Assembly (NCBI GenBank): GCA_947460065.1
Contig: CANHGF010000166.1
Coordinates: forward strand, 1 to 6,172
Direction of reading: 5' to 3'
Length of the DNA stretch: 6,172 nt
DNA from: Comamonadaceae bacterium
GTDB lineage: Bacteria > Pseudomonadota > Gammaproteobacteria > Burkholderiales > Burkholderiaceae_C
Shown here: positions 1 to 6,172 of the stretch, one piece after another
Layout of the letters: each line of letters starts with the position of its first letter
How positions within the stretch are numbered: the stretch's first letter is position 1
Notes under the pieces: model-generated
Seen by the model: the letters and a program-made list of their open reading frames with translations, nothing else
Database searches by the model: none
Told to the model about the DNA's origin: nothing
Translations under genes and position numbers: made by a program

Positions 1-549
<549 letters not shown>

Positions 550-576
550 TGGGTCTTTTCGTGCGCCTTTAAGCCT

Positions 577-580
577 GGAG
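577..580 (+). promoter_or_regulatory. Ribosome binding site of argJ
   Basis: GGAG lies seven bases upstream of the ATG at 588, a good Shine-Dalgarno match at normal spacing. It supports the ATG at 588 as the argJ start. I see no convincing promoter in the 38-base secA–argJ gap, so argJ may be read through from secA or from a promoter inside it. Confidence 0.7.
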
Positions 581-587
581 CCTTCCC

Positions 588-1817
588 ATGCCCGTGAATT
601 TGCAGGCCACGCCTGACCATGAGCTCCTTCCGGTGCCCGGCGTGCGCTGGGGCATCACTGAGGCCGGCGTGCGCAAGGCTGGCCGCAAGGATGTCTCGGT
701 CATGCTGCTCGATCCTGGCTGCGCCGTCGCCGGCGTCTTCACCCAGAACCGTTTTTGCGCCGCGCCGGTGCAGGTGTGTCGCCAGCATCTGGCCGGTGGC
801 CAGGATATTCGGGCCCTGCTGATCAACACCGGCAATGCCAACGCAGGCACTGGCGCCGACGGACTGGCGCGCGCCCAGGCTTGCTGCCAGGCCCTGGCGA
901 GCCAGTTGGTCCTGGCGCCCGAACAGGTGCTGCCGTTTTCAACCGGCGTGATCATGGAGCCGCTGCCCAGCGAGCGCATCATCGCCAGGTTGCCGCAGGT
1001 GGTGCAAGCCGCACTGGCCGATAACTGGGCGCAGGCGGCCCAGGCCATCATGACCACCGACACCGTGCCCAAGGCCTGCTCGCGCCGTGTGCAGGTCGGC
1101 GGCAAGCAGGTGACCATCACTGGCATCAGCAAGGGTGCGGGCATGATCCGCCCCAATATGGCCACCATGCTCGGCTTCATGGCGACCGATGCCTGCATCG
1201 CCCCTGAGCTGATGGCCGGCCTGGCTCATGAATTGGCTGAGAACTCCTTCAACCGCGTGACCGTTGATGGCGACACGTCCACCAACGACTCCTTTGTGTT
1301 GGTCGCTACCCAGCAAGCCGGCCATGCGACCATCACCTCTTGGGACTCGGCCGATGCCCAGGCGCTGCGCGCAGCGCTGATGGACGCAGCGCGCTGGCTG
1401 GCGCAGGCCATCGTGCGCGATGGCGAGGGCGCAACCAAGTTCATAACGGTGCGGGTCGAAGGTGGCCGCGATGGCGCCGAATGCCGGCAGGTGGCTTACG
1501 CAATTGCCCATTCGCCCCTGGTCAAGACCGCGTTTTTTGCCAGCGACCCCAACCTCGGCCGTATTCTGGCGGCGGTGGGCTATGCCGGCATCGCCGACCT
1601 GGACCAAACCCTGATCGATCTGTACCTGGACGATGTGATGGTGGCCCAGGGCGGCGGCCGTCACCCCCAATACCAGGAAGCCGATGGCGCGCGGGTGATG
1701 AAGCAAAGCGAGATCACGGTGCGGGTCCTGCTGGGCCGAGGGCAGGCCAGCGACACCGTTTGGACCTGCGATTTTTCCTACGACTACGTCAAGATCAACG
1801 CCGACTACCGCAGCTGA
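588..1817 (+). CDS. argJ: Bifunctional ornithine acetyltransferase / N-acetylglutamate synthase ArgJ
   Basis: ArgJ moves the acetyl group from N-acetylornithine to glutamate, closing the cyclic arginine pathway. Bifunctional members also make N-acetylglutamate from acetyl-CoA. The 409-residue length is normal for the family. The self-cleavage site is clear: in [16 protein letters not shown] (residues 182–197) the chain should be cut between Ala192 and Thr193, freeing Thr193 as the N-terminal nucleophile of the beta subunit. FSTGVI (117–122) carries the Thr-Gly pair that forms the oxyanion hole. GDTSTND (228–234), GEGATK (279–284) and the C-terminal INADYRS are further family signatures. The protein is cytoplasmic and forms an alpha2-beta2 heterotetramer in known members. 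Whether this one is bifunctional or only an ornithine acetyltransferase cannot be read from sequence. The next gene starts 36 bases downstream on the same strand, so the two probably share a transcript. Confidence 0.97.
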   Translation: MPVNLQATPDHELLPVPGVRWGITEAGVRKAGRKDVSVMLLDPGCAVAGVFTQNRFCAAPVQVCRQHLAGGQDIRALLINTGNANAGTGADGLARAQACCQALASQLVLAPEQVLPFSTGVIMEPLPSERIIARLPQVVQAALADNWAQAAQAIMTTDTVPKACSRRVQVGGKQVTITGISKGAGMIRPNMATMLGFMATDACIAPELMAGLAHELAENSFNRVTVDGDTSTNDSFVLVATQQAGHATITSWDSADAQALRAALMDAARWLAQAIVRDGEGATKFITVRVEGGRDGAECRQVAYAIAHSPLVKTAFFASDPNLGRILAAVGYAGIADLDQTLIDLYLDDVMVAQGGGRHPQYQEADGARVMKQSEITVRVLLGRGQASDTVWTCDFSYDYVKINADYRS

Positions 1818-1853
1818 CGCTGCGCCGTGAGCATTTCTTGCAAGAAAGCCAAG

Positions 1854-2729
1854 ATGACTGAATTACAAGGTCTGCTGGGCCGGGTTGAAGCCCTGGTCCA
1901 GCGCATCGAGTCCATCCTGCCTGGGCCCCTGGCTGCGCCCGACTGGGGCGTCGCTGTGGCCTGGCGCTATCGCCGGCGCAGCTCAGGCCACGGCCTGCTA
2001 ACGCCCGTGCTGCACATCTCCAGCATTGCACTGAATGACCTGCAGGAAATCGAGGATCAGAAGGCCAAGATCCAGCGCAACACCGAGCAGTTTGTTAAAG
2101 GGCTGCCGGCCAACAATGTGCTGCTGACGGGCGCGCGCGGTACCGGCAAATCGTCTTTGATCAAGGCCTGCCTCAATACCTACTCGCCGCAGGGCCTGCG
2201 ACTGATCGAGATCGACAAGGATGACATCATCGATCTGCCCGATATCGTGGAGCTGGTCAGCCAGCGGCCGGAGAAGTTCATCATCTTCTGCGATGACTTG
2301 AGTTTTGAAGACGGCGAGTCGGGCTACAAGGCGCTCAAGTCCATCCTTGACGGCTCGGTGGCGGCCTCCACGCCCAATGTGCTCATTTATGCCACCAGTA
2401 ATCGGCGCCACTTGCTGCCCGAGTACATGAAGGAGAACCTCAGCTATACCCATACCGCTGACGGCGAGGTGCATCCGGGCGAGGTGGTCGAAGAAAAAAT
2501 TTCTCTGTCTGAACGCTTTGGCCTGTGGGTGAGTTTCTACCCCTTCAGCCAGGACGAATACCTGACCATCGTGGCCCAGTGGCTGCGCTCCCATGGCGTG
2601 CCCGAGCCTGAGATTGAAGCAGCCCGGCCGGTGGCCCTGCTCTGGTCGCTGGAGCGCGGCGGCTCGCGCAGTGGGCGGGTAGCCTATCAGTTCGCGCTTG
2701 ACTACGCTGGCCAGCACGGGCGTGCATGA
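1854..2729 (+). CDS. DUF815-type P-loop ATPase of unknown function
   Basis: This is a 291-residue AAA+-like ATPase that I assign to the DUF815 family (Pfam PF05673); no precise role is established. Visible motifs, numbered from the ATG at 1854, are Walker A GARGTGKS (93–100), a Walker B-like strand FIIFCDDLSF (142–151, acidic pair 147–148), a sensor-1-like ATSNRRHLLP (180–189), SLSERFGLW (217–225) with a possible arginine finger, and SGRVAYQF (273–280) as a possible sensor 2. The N-terminal 70 or so residues look helical and include WRYRRR. No signal peptide or membrane segment is seen, so it should be cytoplasmic. I prefer the ATG at 1854, preceded by a weak AAGAAAG. The frame extends to a GTG at 1827 with no Shine-Dalgarno sequence. 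The stop overlaps the mutT start in ATGA, implying translational coupling. The family call is confident; the cellular role is open. Confidence 0.88.
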   Translation: MTELQGLLGRVEALVQRIESILPGPLAAPDWGVAVAWRYRRRSSGHGLLTPVLHISSIALNDLQEIEDQKAKIQRNTEQFVKGLPANNVLLTGARGTGKSSLIKACLNTYSPQGLRLIEIDKDDIIDLPDIVELVSQRPEKFIIFCDDLSFEDGESGYKALKSILDGSVAASTPNVLIYATSNRRHLLPEYMKENLSYTHTADGEVHPGEVVEEKISLSERFGLWVSFYPFSQDEYLTIVAQWLRSHGVPEPEIEAARPVALLWSLERGGSRSGRVAYQFALDYAGQHGRA

Positions 2730-3187
2730 GCCCCCTGCTTGCTGACGGCCAGCAGCCGCGCCAGGGCGACCGCAAGGTTGTCGAAGTGGCGGTCGGCGTG
2801 CTCATTCGTGCTGACGGCCAGTTTCTGCTCACCTCGCGGCCTGCGGGCAAGGTCTACGAAGGCTACTGGGAGTTTCCGGGCGGCAAGATCGAGGCCGGTG
2901 AGACGGTGGAGCAGGCCTTGCGGCGTGAGCTGCAGGAAGAAATTGGCATCACCATCGCGGCGGCCCAGCCTTGGCGCATCGAGATGGTGGACTATCCGCA
3001 TGCGCTGGTGCGCCTTCATTTTTGCCAAGTCTTCGAATGGACGGGCGAGCTGCAGATGAAGGAAGGCCAGCGCTTTGCCTGGCAAGGCCTGCCGGTGCAG
3101 GTGCAGCCGGTCCTACCAGGCACCATCCCGGTTCTAGACTGGTTCGCGCAAGAGCGAGGCTTTGAGGGGGCGACGCACCTGGTTTGA
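2726..3187 (+). CDS. mutT: MutT-type Nudix hydrolase (probable 8-oxo-dGTP diphosphatase)
   Basis: MutT hydrolyses 8-oxo-dGTP to the monophosphate, keeping oxidised guanine out of DNA. This 153-residue protein has a complete Nudix box at residues 53–75 (G-x5-E-x7-RE-L-x-EE-x-G-I), with metal-binding Glu68, Glu71 and Glu72. The segment WEFPGGKIEAGET (48–60) and the later KEGQ (112–115) closely resemble E. coli MutT. The N terminus is about 12–15 residues longer than in E. coli. One difference stands out: the place equivalent to E. coli Asn119, which contacts 8-oxoguanine, appears to be Thr133 in PGTIPVL. That makes the exact substrate less certain. The start ATG overlaps the stop of the upstream ATPase, and no separate Shine-Dalgarno sequence is evident, consistent with coupled translation. 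No thiamine-phosphate synthase-like domain is fused at the C terminus, unlike some relatives. Nudix family is certain; the mutT name is probable. Confidence 0.88.
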   Translation: MSPLLADGQQPRQGDRKVVEVAVGVLIRADGQFLLTSRPAGKVYEGYWEFPGGKIEAGETVEQALRRELQEEIGITIAAAQPWRIEMVDYPHALVRLHFCQVFEWTGELQMKEGQRFAWQGLPVQVQPVLPGTIPVLDWFAQERGFEGATHLV

Positions 3188-3241
3188 AACCGTGCTGCCC
3201 GCTCGACAGAGGCAGGAGCCCTCAGAAAGAGGGGCCGTGGG

Positions 3242-3267
3242 AGCCGCGCCCTTGCGGCGATGCGGCT
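3242..3267. terminator. Possible hairpin between convergent mutT and proS
   Basis: The 80-base gap 3188–3267 between the two convergent stops contains no gene. It holds nested inverted repeats: AGCCGC at 3242–3247 can pair with GCGGCT at 3262–3267, or GCCGC at 3243–3247 with GCGGC at 3254–3258. On the + strand the outer form is followed only by TTTA, and on the minus strand there is no T run. It may act as a weak or factor-assisted terminator. The folding was judged by eye. Confidence 0.25.
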
Positions 3268-5010
3268 TTACAGGCCTAGCCGGGTCCGCAGGAAGCCCAT
3301 CACCTCGCCGTCAAGCACCTTGGTCGCTGCGGCATCTTTGCGGTGCTGGTACTCGAGTTGGCCTTCTTTGAGGCCCCGCTCGGAGATCACCAGTCGGTGC
3401 GGCACGCCGATCAACTCCCAGTCTGCGAACATGGCGCCGGGGCGCTCGTCGCGGTCGTCGAGCATGACTTCCACGCCCAAGGCGCTCAGCGCGTCGTGCA
3501 CCTGCTCTGCCCGTTCGCGCACCGCTGCGCTGCGGTGCGCGCCGATGGGGCAGATCACCACGGTAAACGGCGCCAGGGCGTCAGGCCAGATGATGCCGCG
3601 CTCGTCATGGTTTTGCTCGATGGCTGCCGCCGGCAGTCGGGTGATGCCTATGCCGTAGCAACCCATCTCCATCAGCTTGGGTTTGCCGTCTTCGTCCAGG
3701 AAGCTGGCGTTCATGGCCTTGGAGTATTTGGTGCCCAGGTAGAACACATGGCCGACCTCGATGCCGCGCTCGATGGCCAAAATGCCCTGGCCGTCGGGTG
3801 AGCTATCGCCCGCCGCCACATTGCGCAGATCGGTCACCAGCTCGGGCTCGGGCAGGTCGCGGCCCCAGTTCACGCCGGTGAGGTGAAAGTCGACTTCGTT
3901 GGCGCCGCAGATCCAGTCGGCCATTACCGCCACTTCGCGGTCGGCGATCACACGCACCGGTTTTTGCAGGCCGATGGGGCCCAGATAGCCAGGCTTGCAA
4001 CCAAAGTGATCTTCGATTTCGGTCACGGTGGCAAAGCGGAAGGCGGCCAGACCCGGCACCTTGCCCACCTTGACCTCGTTCATGTCGTGGTCGCCGCGCA
4101 GCAGCAGCAACCAGACTTGCGTCTTGACCACCGCGCCCTGTTCGCCCGCTTCGTCGGTGGCCAGTACCAGGGACTTGACGGTGCGCTCAAGCGGGAGGCT
4201 TAGCAGTGCGGCCACATCGGCGCAGGTGCTTTTGCCCGGGGTGGCGGTTTTCGTCATCGCCTCCGCGGCGGCTGGGCGGGGGCCTGCCGGTGGCAGGGCC
4301 TCGGCCTTTTCCATATTGGCCGCGTAGTCGCTGCTCGGGCTGTAGACGATGGCGTCTTCGCCGGTAGCGGCGATCACCTGGAATTCTTCGGACAAGTCGC
4401 CACCGATGGCCCCTGAATCGGCGGCCACTGCCCGATAGCGCAGCCCGAAGCGGTCAAAGATGCGGCGATAAGCCTGCGCCATCGCCTGGTAGCTGGCCTG
4501 CGCCGCGGCCGGGTTGCGGTCGAAGCTATAGGCGTCCTTCATGATGAACTCGCGCCCGCGCATCAGTCCAAAGCGCGGCCTGCGCTCGTCGCGAAATTTG
4601 GTCTGAATTTGGTAGAAATTCTTGGGCAGCTGTTTGTAGCTGCGGATCTCCTGGCGGGCAATGTCGGTCACCACCTCCTCGCTGGTGGGCTGCACCACAA
4701 AATCGCGGTCGTGGCGGTCGCGGATGCGCAGCAGTTCGGGCCCCATTTTTTCAAAGCGGCCGGTTTCCTGCCAGAGCTCGGCCGGCTGTATCACCGGCAT
4801 GGTCAGTTCGATCGCGCCGGCGCGGTTCATCTCCTCGCGCACGATGGCCTCGACCTTGCGAATGACCCGCAGGCCCATGGGCATATAGGTGTAAATGCCT
4901 GCGCCGAGTTTTTTGATCATGCCGGCGCGCATCATCAACTGATGGCTGACCACCTCGGCATCGGCGGGGGCTTCCTTGAGCGTGGCAATGTGGAACTGGG
5001 ACGCTTTCAT
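3268..5010 (-). CDS. proS: Prolyl-tRNA synthetase (bacterial type with editing domain)
   Basis: ProS attaches proline to tRNA-Pro in the cytoplasm. The 580-residue chain has the bacterial class II layout. Motif 1 is around [11 protein letters not shown] (36–46) and motif 2 around [17 protein letters not shown] (139–155). An inserted YbaK-like editing domain spans roughly 224–407, and motif 3 is GCYGIGITR (450–458). An anticodon-binding domain runs from about 480 to the end, with ICPIG and [15 protein letters not shown]. In the insertion, TVKS places a lysine at residue 279, matching the E. coli Lys279 needed to clear Ala-tRNA-Pro, so editing is probably active. I place the start at the ATG at 5010 ([15 protein letters not shown]), where the family normally begins. 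The frame stays open to a GTG at 5070, adding 20 residues that do not look like the family. No clear Shine-Dalgarno sequence precedes 5010. The gene is divergent from rppH and convergent with mutT. Confidence 0.97.
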   Translation of the reverse strand: MKASQFHIATLKEAPADAEVVSHQLMMRAGMIKKLGAGIYTYMPMGLRVIRKVEAIVREEMNRAGAIELTMPVIQPAELWQETGRFEKMGPELLRIRDRHDRDFVVQPTSEEVVTDIARQEIRSYKQLPKNFYQIQTKFRDERRPRFGLMRGREFIMKDAYSFDRNPAAAQASYQAMAQAYRRIFDRFGLRYRAVAADSGAIGGDLSEEFQVIAATGEDAIVYSPSSDYAANMEKAEALPPAGPRPAAAEAMTKTATPGKSTCADVAALLSLPLERTVKSLVLATDEAGEQGAVVKTQVWLLLLRGDHDMNEVKVGKVPGLAAFRFATVTEIEDHFGCKPGYLGPIGLQKPVRVIADREVAVMADWICGANEVDFHLTGVNWGRDLPEPELVTDLRNVAAGDSSPDGQGILAIERGIEVGHVFYLGTKYSKAMNASFLDEDGKPKLMEMGCYGIGITRLPAAAIEQNHDERGIIWPDALAPFTVVICPIGAHRSAAVRERAEQVHDALSALGVEVMLDDRDERPGAMFADWELIGVPHRLVISERGLKEGQLEYQHRKDAAATKVLDGEVMGFLRTRLGL

Positions 5011-5054
5011 GCGGGTCTGCTGGGGGTGGGGAGACGCAAATGCGGTGCAGCGGC

Positions 5055-5083
5055 TTGGCGCTGTGGCCACGGCTGTGCATAAT
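5055..5083 (+). promoter_or_regulatory. Predicted sigma-70 promoter of rppH
   Basis: TTGGCG at 5055–5060 (-35-like, 4 of 6 matches) and CATAAT at 5078–5083 (-10, 5 of 6 matches) are separated by exactly 17 bases. Transcription would start near 5090, giving a leader of about 25 bases before the rppH ATG at 5115. The A/T-rich stretch 5091–5103 follows directly. On the other strand CATTAT (5084–5079) overlaps the same element and could be a -10 for proS, but I find no good -35 for it. This is a prediction from sequence only. Confidence 0.6.
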
Positions 5084-5103
5084 GGTCTCAGTTTTAAATT
5101 TTT

Positions 5104-5107
5104 GAGG
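5104..5107 (+). promoter_or_regulatory. Ribosome binding site of rppH
   Basis: GAGG sits seven bases upstream of the ATG at 5115 in an otherwise A/T-rich leader. It is a normal Shine-Dalgarno site and fixes the rppH start. Confidence 0.75.
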
Positions 5108-5114
5108 TTCGATT

Positions 5115-5762
5115 ATGCTCGACCGAGACGGCTTCAGGCCCAACGTCGGCATCATCCTGCTCAACCAGAGAAGCCAGGTCTTTTGGGGCAAGCGCATACG
5201 CACCCACTCCTGGCAGTTCCCGCAGGGTGGCATCGACCGGGGCGAAAACCCCGAGCAGGCCATGTTTCGTGAGCTGCACGAGGAGGTCGGCTTGCATCCG
5301 CATCATGTGCAGGTGCTCGCCCGGACCCGCGACTGGTTGCGCTACGAGGTGCCCGATCGTTACATCCGGCGCGATGCGCGTGGCCACTACAAAGGGCAAA
5401 AGCAGATTTGGTTTTTGCTGCAATTGGTGGGACACGACTGGGACTTGAACCTGCGCGCCACTGATCACCCCGAGTTCGACGCCTGGCGCTGGAACGACTA
5501 CTGGGTACCGCTGGACGTGGTGGTGGAATTCAAGCGCGGGGTCTATGAACTGGCGCTCAATGAGCTGTCACGTTATGTGCCGCGCACCGAGGTCCGCGCC
5601 GATCAGCGTCCCCGCTTTATGCGCGGCGGTCCGCGCCGTGATGAGGCGGGTGGGCAGGGTCCGGGCCCGGTCGATCCAGCGGCGATGGATCTGCCTCCGG
5701 GGGCCAGTTTTGATCCCGATCCGCAGCGCGATATGCGCGAATTTCCGACCGTCAAGACATAG
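5115..5762 (+). CDS. rppH: RNA pyrophosphohydrolase RppH (Nudix family)
   Basis: RppH removes pyrophosphate from the 5' triphosphate end of mRNA, leaving a monophosphate that stimulates RNase E decay. The 215-residue protein opens with the family hallmark [15 protein letters not shown] and contains WQFPQGGID (33–41). Its Nudix box is complete at 38–60 (G-x5-E-x7-RE-L-x-EE-x-G-L), with catalytic Glu53, Glu56 and Glu57. [10 protein letters not shown] (93–102) and FDAWRW (121–126) are further RppH features. The folded enzyme ends near residue 157. The remaining 58 or so residues are rich in Arg, Gly, Pro and Asp, look disordered, and make the protein about 40 residues longer than the 176-residue E. 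coli enzyme. The start is supported by GAGG at 5104 and a promoter at 5055–5083. The gene is divergent from proS and convergent with proB, so it is probably transcribed alone. Confidence 0.95.
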   Translation: MLDRDGFRPNVGIILLNQRSQVFWGKRIRTHSWQFPQGGIDRGENPEQAMFRELHEEVGLHPHHVQVLARTRDWLRYEVPDRYIRRDARGHYKGQKQIWFLLQLVGHDWDLNLRATDHPEFDAWRWNDYWVPLDVVVEFKRGVYELALNELSRYVPRTEVRADQRPRFMRGGPRRDEAGGQGPGPVDPAAMDLPPGASFDPDPQRDMREFPTVKT

Positions 5763-5774
5763 GGCGCAGCGCCC
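5762..5774. terminator. Short GC-rich palindrome at the rppH–proB convergent junction
   Basis: GGGCGC and GCGCCC flank a single A (5762–5774), overlapping the last base of the rppH TAG and lying just past the proB stop on the other strand. It can fold into a five-pair stem with a three-base loop. No T run follows on either strand, so an intrinsic terminator is only possible. The rest of the 30-base gap (5763–5792) contains GCTGCAGC and nothing else I can name. Confidence 0.25.
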
Positions 5775-5792
5775 CTGGCGGGCTGCAGCGAT

Positions 5793-6172
5793 TCAGCGCG
5801 CTAGCACGAGATTGGTGCGGTGCACCATCTCCGGCTCGCCGGTGTAGCCGAGCAGGCGTTCGAATTCGCTGGAGGCTTTGCGCAAAATCAGCCTGGCCTC
5901 GGCGCTGGAATAGTTGGCCAGCCCGCGGGCGATCTCAAGGCCTTGCGGGTCGCGCACCGCAATGACATCGCCGCGTGCGAATTCGCCTTGTACGCCGGTC
6001 ATGCCGATGGGCAGCAGGCTCTTGCCCTCGTCGCGCACCTTCAGTACTGCGCCGTCGTCGACGGTCACCGAGCCGCGCAGTTGCAAGTGGTCGACCATCC
6101 ACTGCTTGCGCGCCTGGTTCTTGGCGGTTTGGGCAATCAGCAGGGTGCCGATCAATTCGCCGGCGCACAAGC
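5793..6172 (-). CDS. proB: Glutamate 5-kinase ProB, C-terminal part (5' end outside window)
   Basis: ProB phosphorylates glutamate to gamma-glutamyl phosphate, the first and feedback-controlled step of proline synthesis. Only the last 126 or so codons are visible, and the frame runs off the window edge, so the true start is beyond 6172. The TTG at 6170 is not a start. The first part (GTLLIAQ, then ARKQWM) matches the end of the amino-acid-kinase domain and its linker. The rest is a PUA domain, roughly fragment residues 30–108, including [38 protein letters not shown] and [15 protein letters not shown]. The E. coli enzyme also has a C-terminal PUA domain. The gene ends with TGA at 5795–5793 and faces rppH. 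The kinase active site lies outside the window. In related bacteria proB often follows obgE, which would be off the edge here; that is recollection, not seen. Confidence 0.95.
   Translation of the reverse strand, partial: LCAGELIGTLLIAQTAKNQARKQWMVDHLQLRGSVTVDDGAVLKVRDEGKSLLPIGMTGVQGEFARGDVIAVRDPQGLEIARGLANYSSAEARLILRKASSEFERLLGYTGEPEMVHRTNLVLAR

Noticed and set aside
550..587. T-rich run after secA (TCTTTTC) as an intrinsic terminator
   Set aside because: No stable stem directly precedes it; the small CGGCCG palindrome lies inside the secA coding end and is too short.
939..1706. Long minus-strand open frame (255 codons) opposite argJ
   Set aside because: It is a shadow of the argJ frame in GC-rich DNA. 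The protein is His/Gly/Ala-rich with no recognisable motif, and argJ is intact and certain.
1827..1853. GTG at 1827 as the ATPase start
   Set aside because: No Shine-Dalgarno sequence precedes it, and the nine added residues (MSISCKKAK) look like read-through of a ribosome-site region. The ATG at 1854 is preferred, although 1827 cannot be excluded.
1998..2717. Minus-strand open frame (239 codons) opposite the ATPase
   Set aside because: It lies almost wholly under a gene with clear P-loop motifs and has no family features of its own.
3790..4341. Inserted domain in ProS as a fusion or foreign insertion
   Set aside because: It is the normal YbaK-like editing insertion of bacterial ProRS, with the expected lysine and a GYLGPIG segment.
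4609..5082. Plus-strand open frame (157 codons) opposite the start of proS
   Set aside because: It mirrors the proS N-terminal region and its composition reflects the reverse complement of conserved proS codons.

Overview
This 6.2 kb window is a compact, GC-rich stretch of bacterial chromosome. It looks like a betaproteobacterium, most likely Burkholderiales and probably Comamonadaceae. That placement rests on protein character and on the gene order secA–argJ–ATPase–mutT facing proS, then rppH and proB. It comes from memory of related genomes, not from a search. All seven genes are housekeeping or widely conserved. I saw no tRNA, rRNA, insertion sequence, CRISPR array, prophage or broken gene.

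Layout. Positions 1–549 hold the 3' end of secA (preprotein translocase motor) on the + strand. It is followed on the same strand by argJ (arginine biosynthesis, 588–1817), a P-loop ATPase of the DUF815 type with no established function (1854–2729), and a MutT-type Nudix hydrolase (2726–3187). The ATPase stop and the mutT start share an ATGA, so the two are probably translationally coupled. The short gaps suggest argJ, the ATPase and mutT are co-transcribed. An 80-base convergent gap follows, then proS (prolyl-tRNA synthetase, minus strand, 3268–5010). A roughly 100-base divergent intergenic region carries a good sigma-70-like promoter for rppH (RNA pyrophosphohydrolase, + strand, 5115–5762). 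A 30-base gap then separates rppH from the convergent 3' end of proB (glutamate 5-kinase, minus strand, from 5793 to the window edge).

How the genes relate. They belong to different basic processes: protein export, arginine and proline synthesis, nucleotide-pool cleaning, tRNA charging and mRNA 5'-end processing. Two Nudix enzymes with different jobs flank proS. The only protein of truly unknown role is the DUF815-type ATPase, and its coupling to mutT is the best lead here. I found no convincing undescribed multi-gene system. The remaining findings are modest: a substituted base-recognition position in MutT, a long tail on RppH, overlapping divergent -10 elements, and proS start uncertainty.
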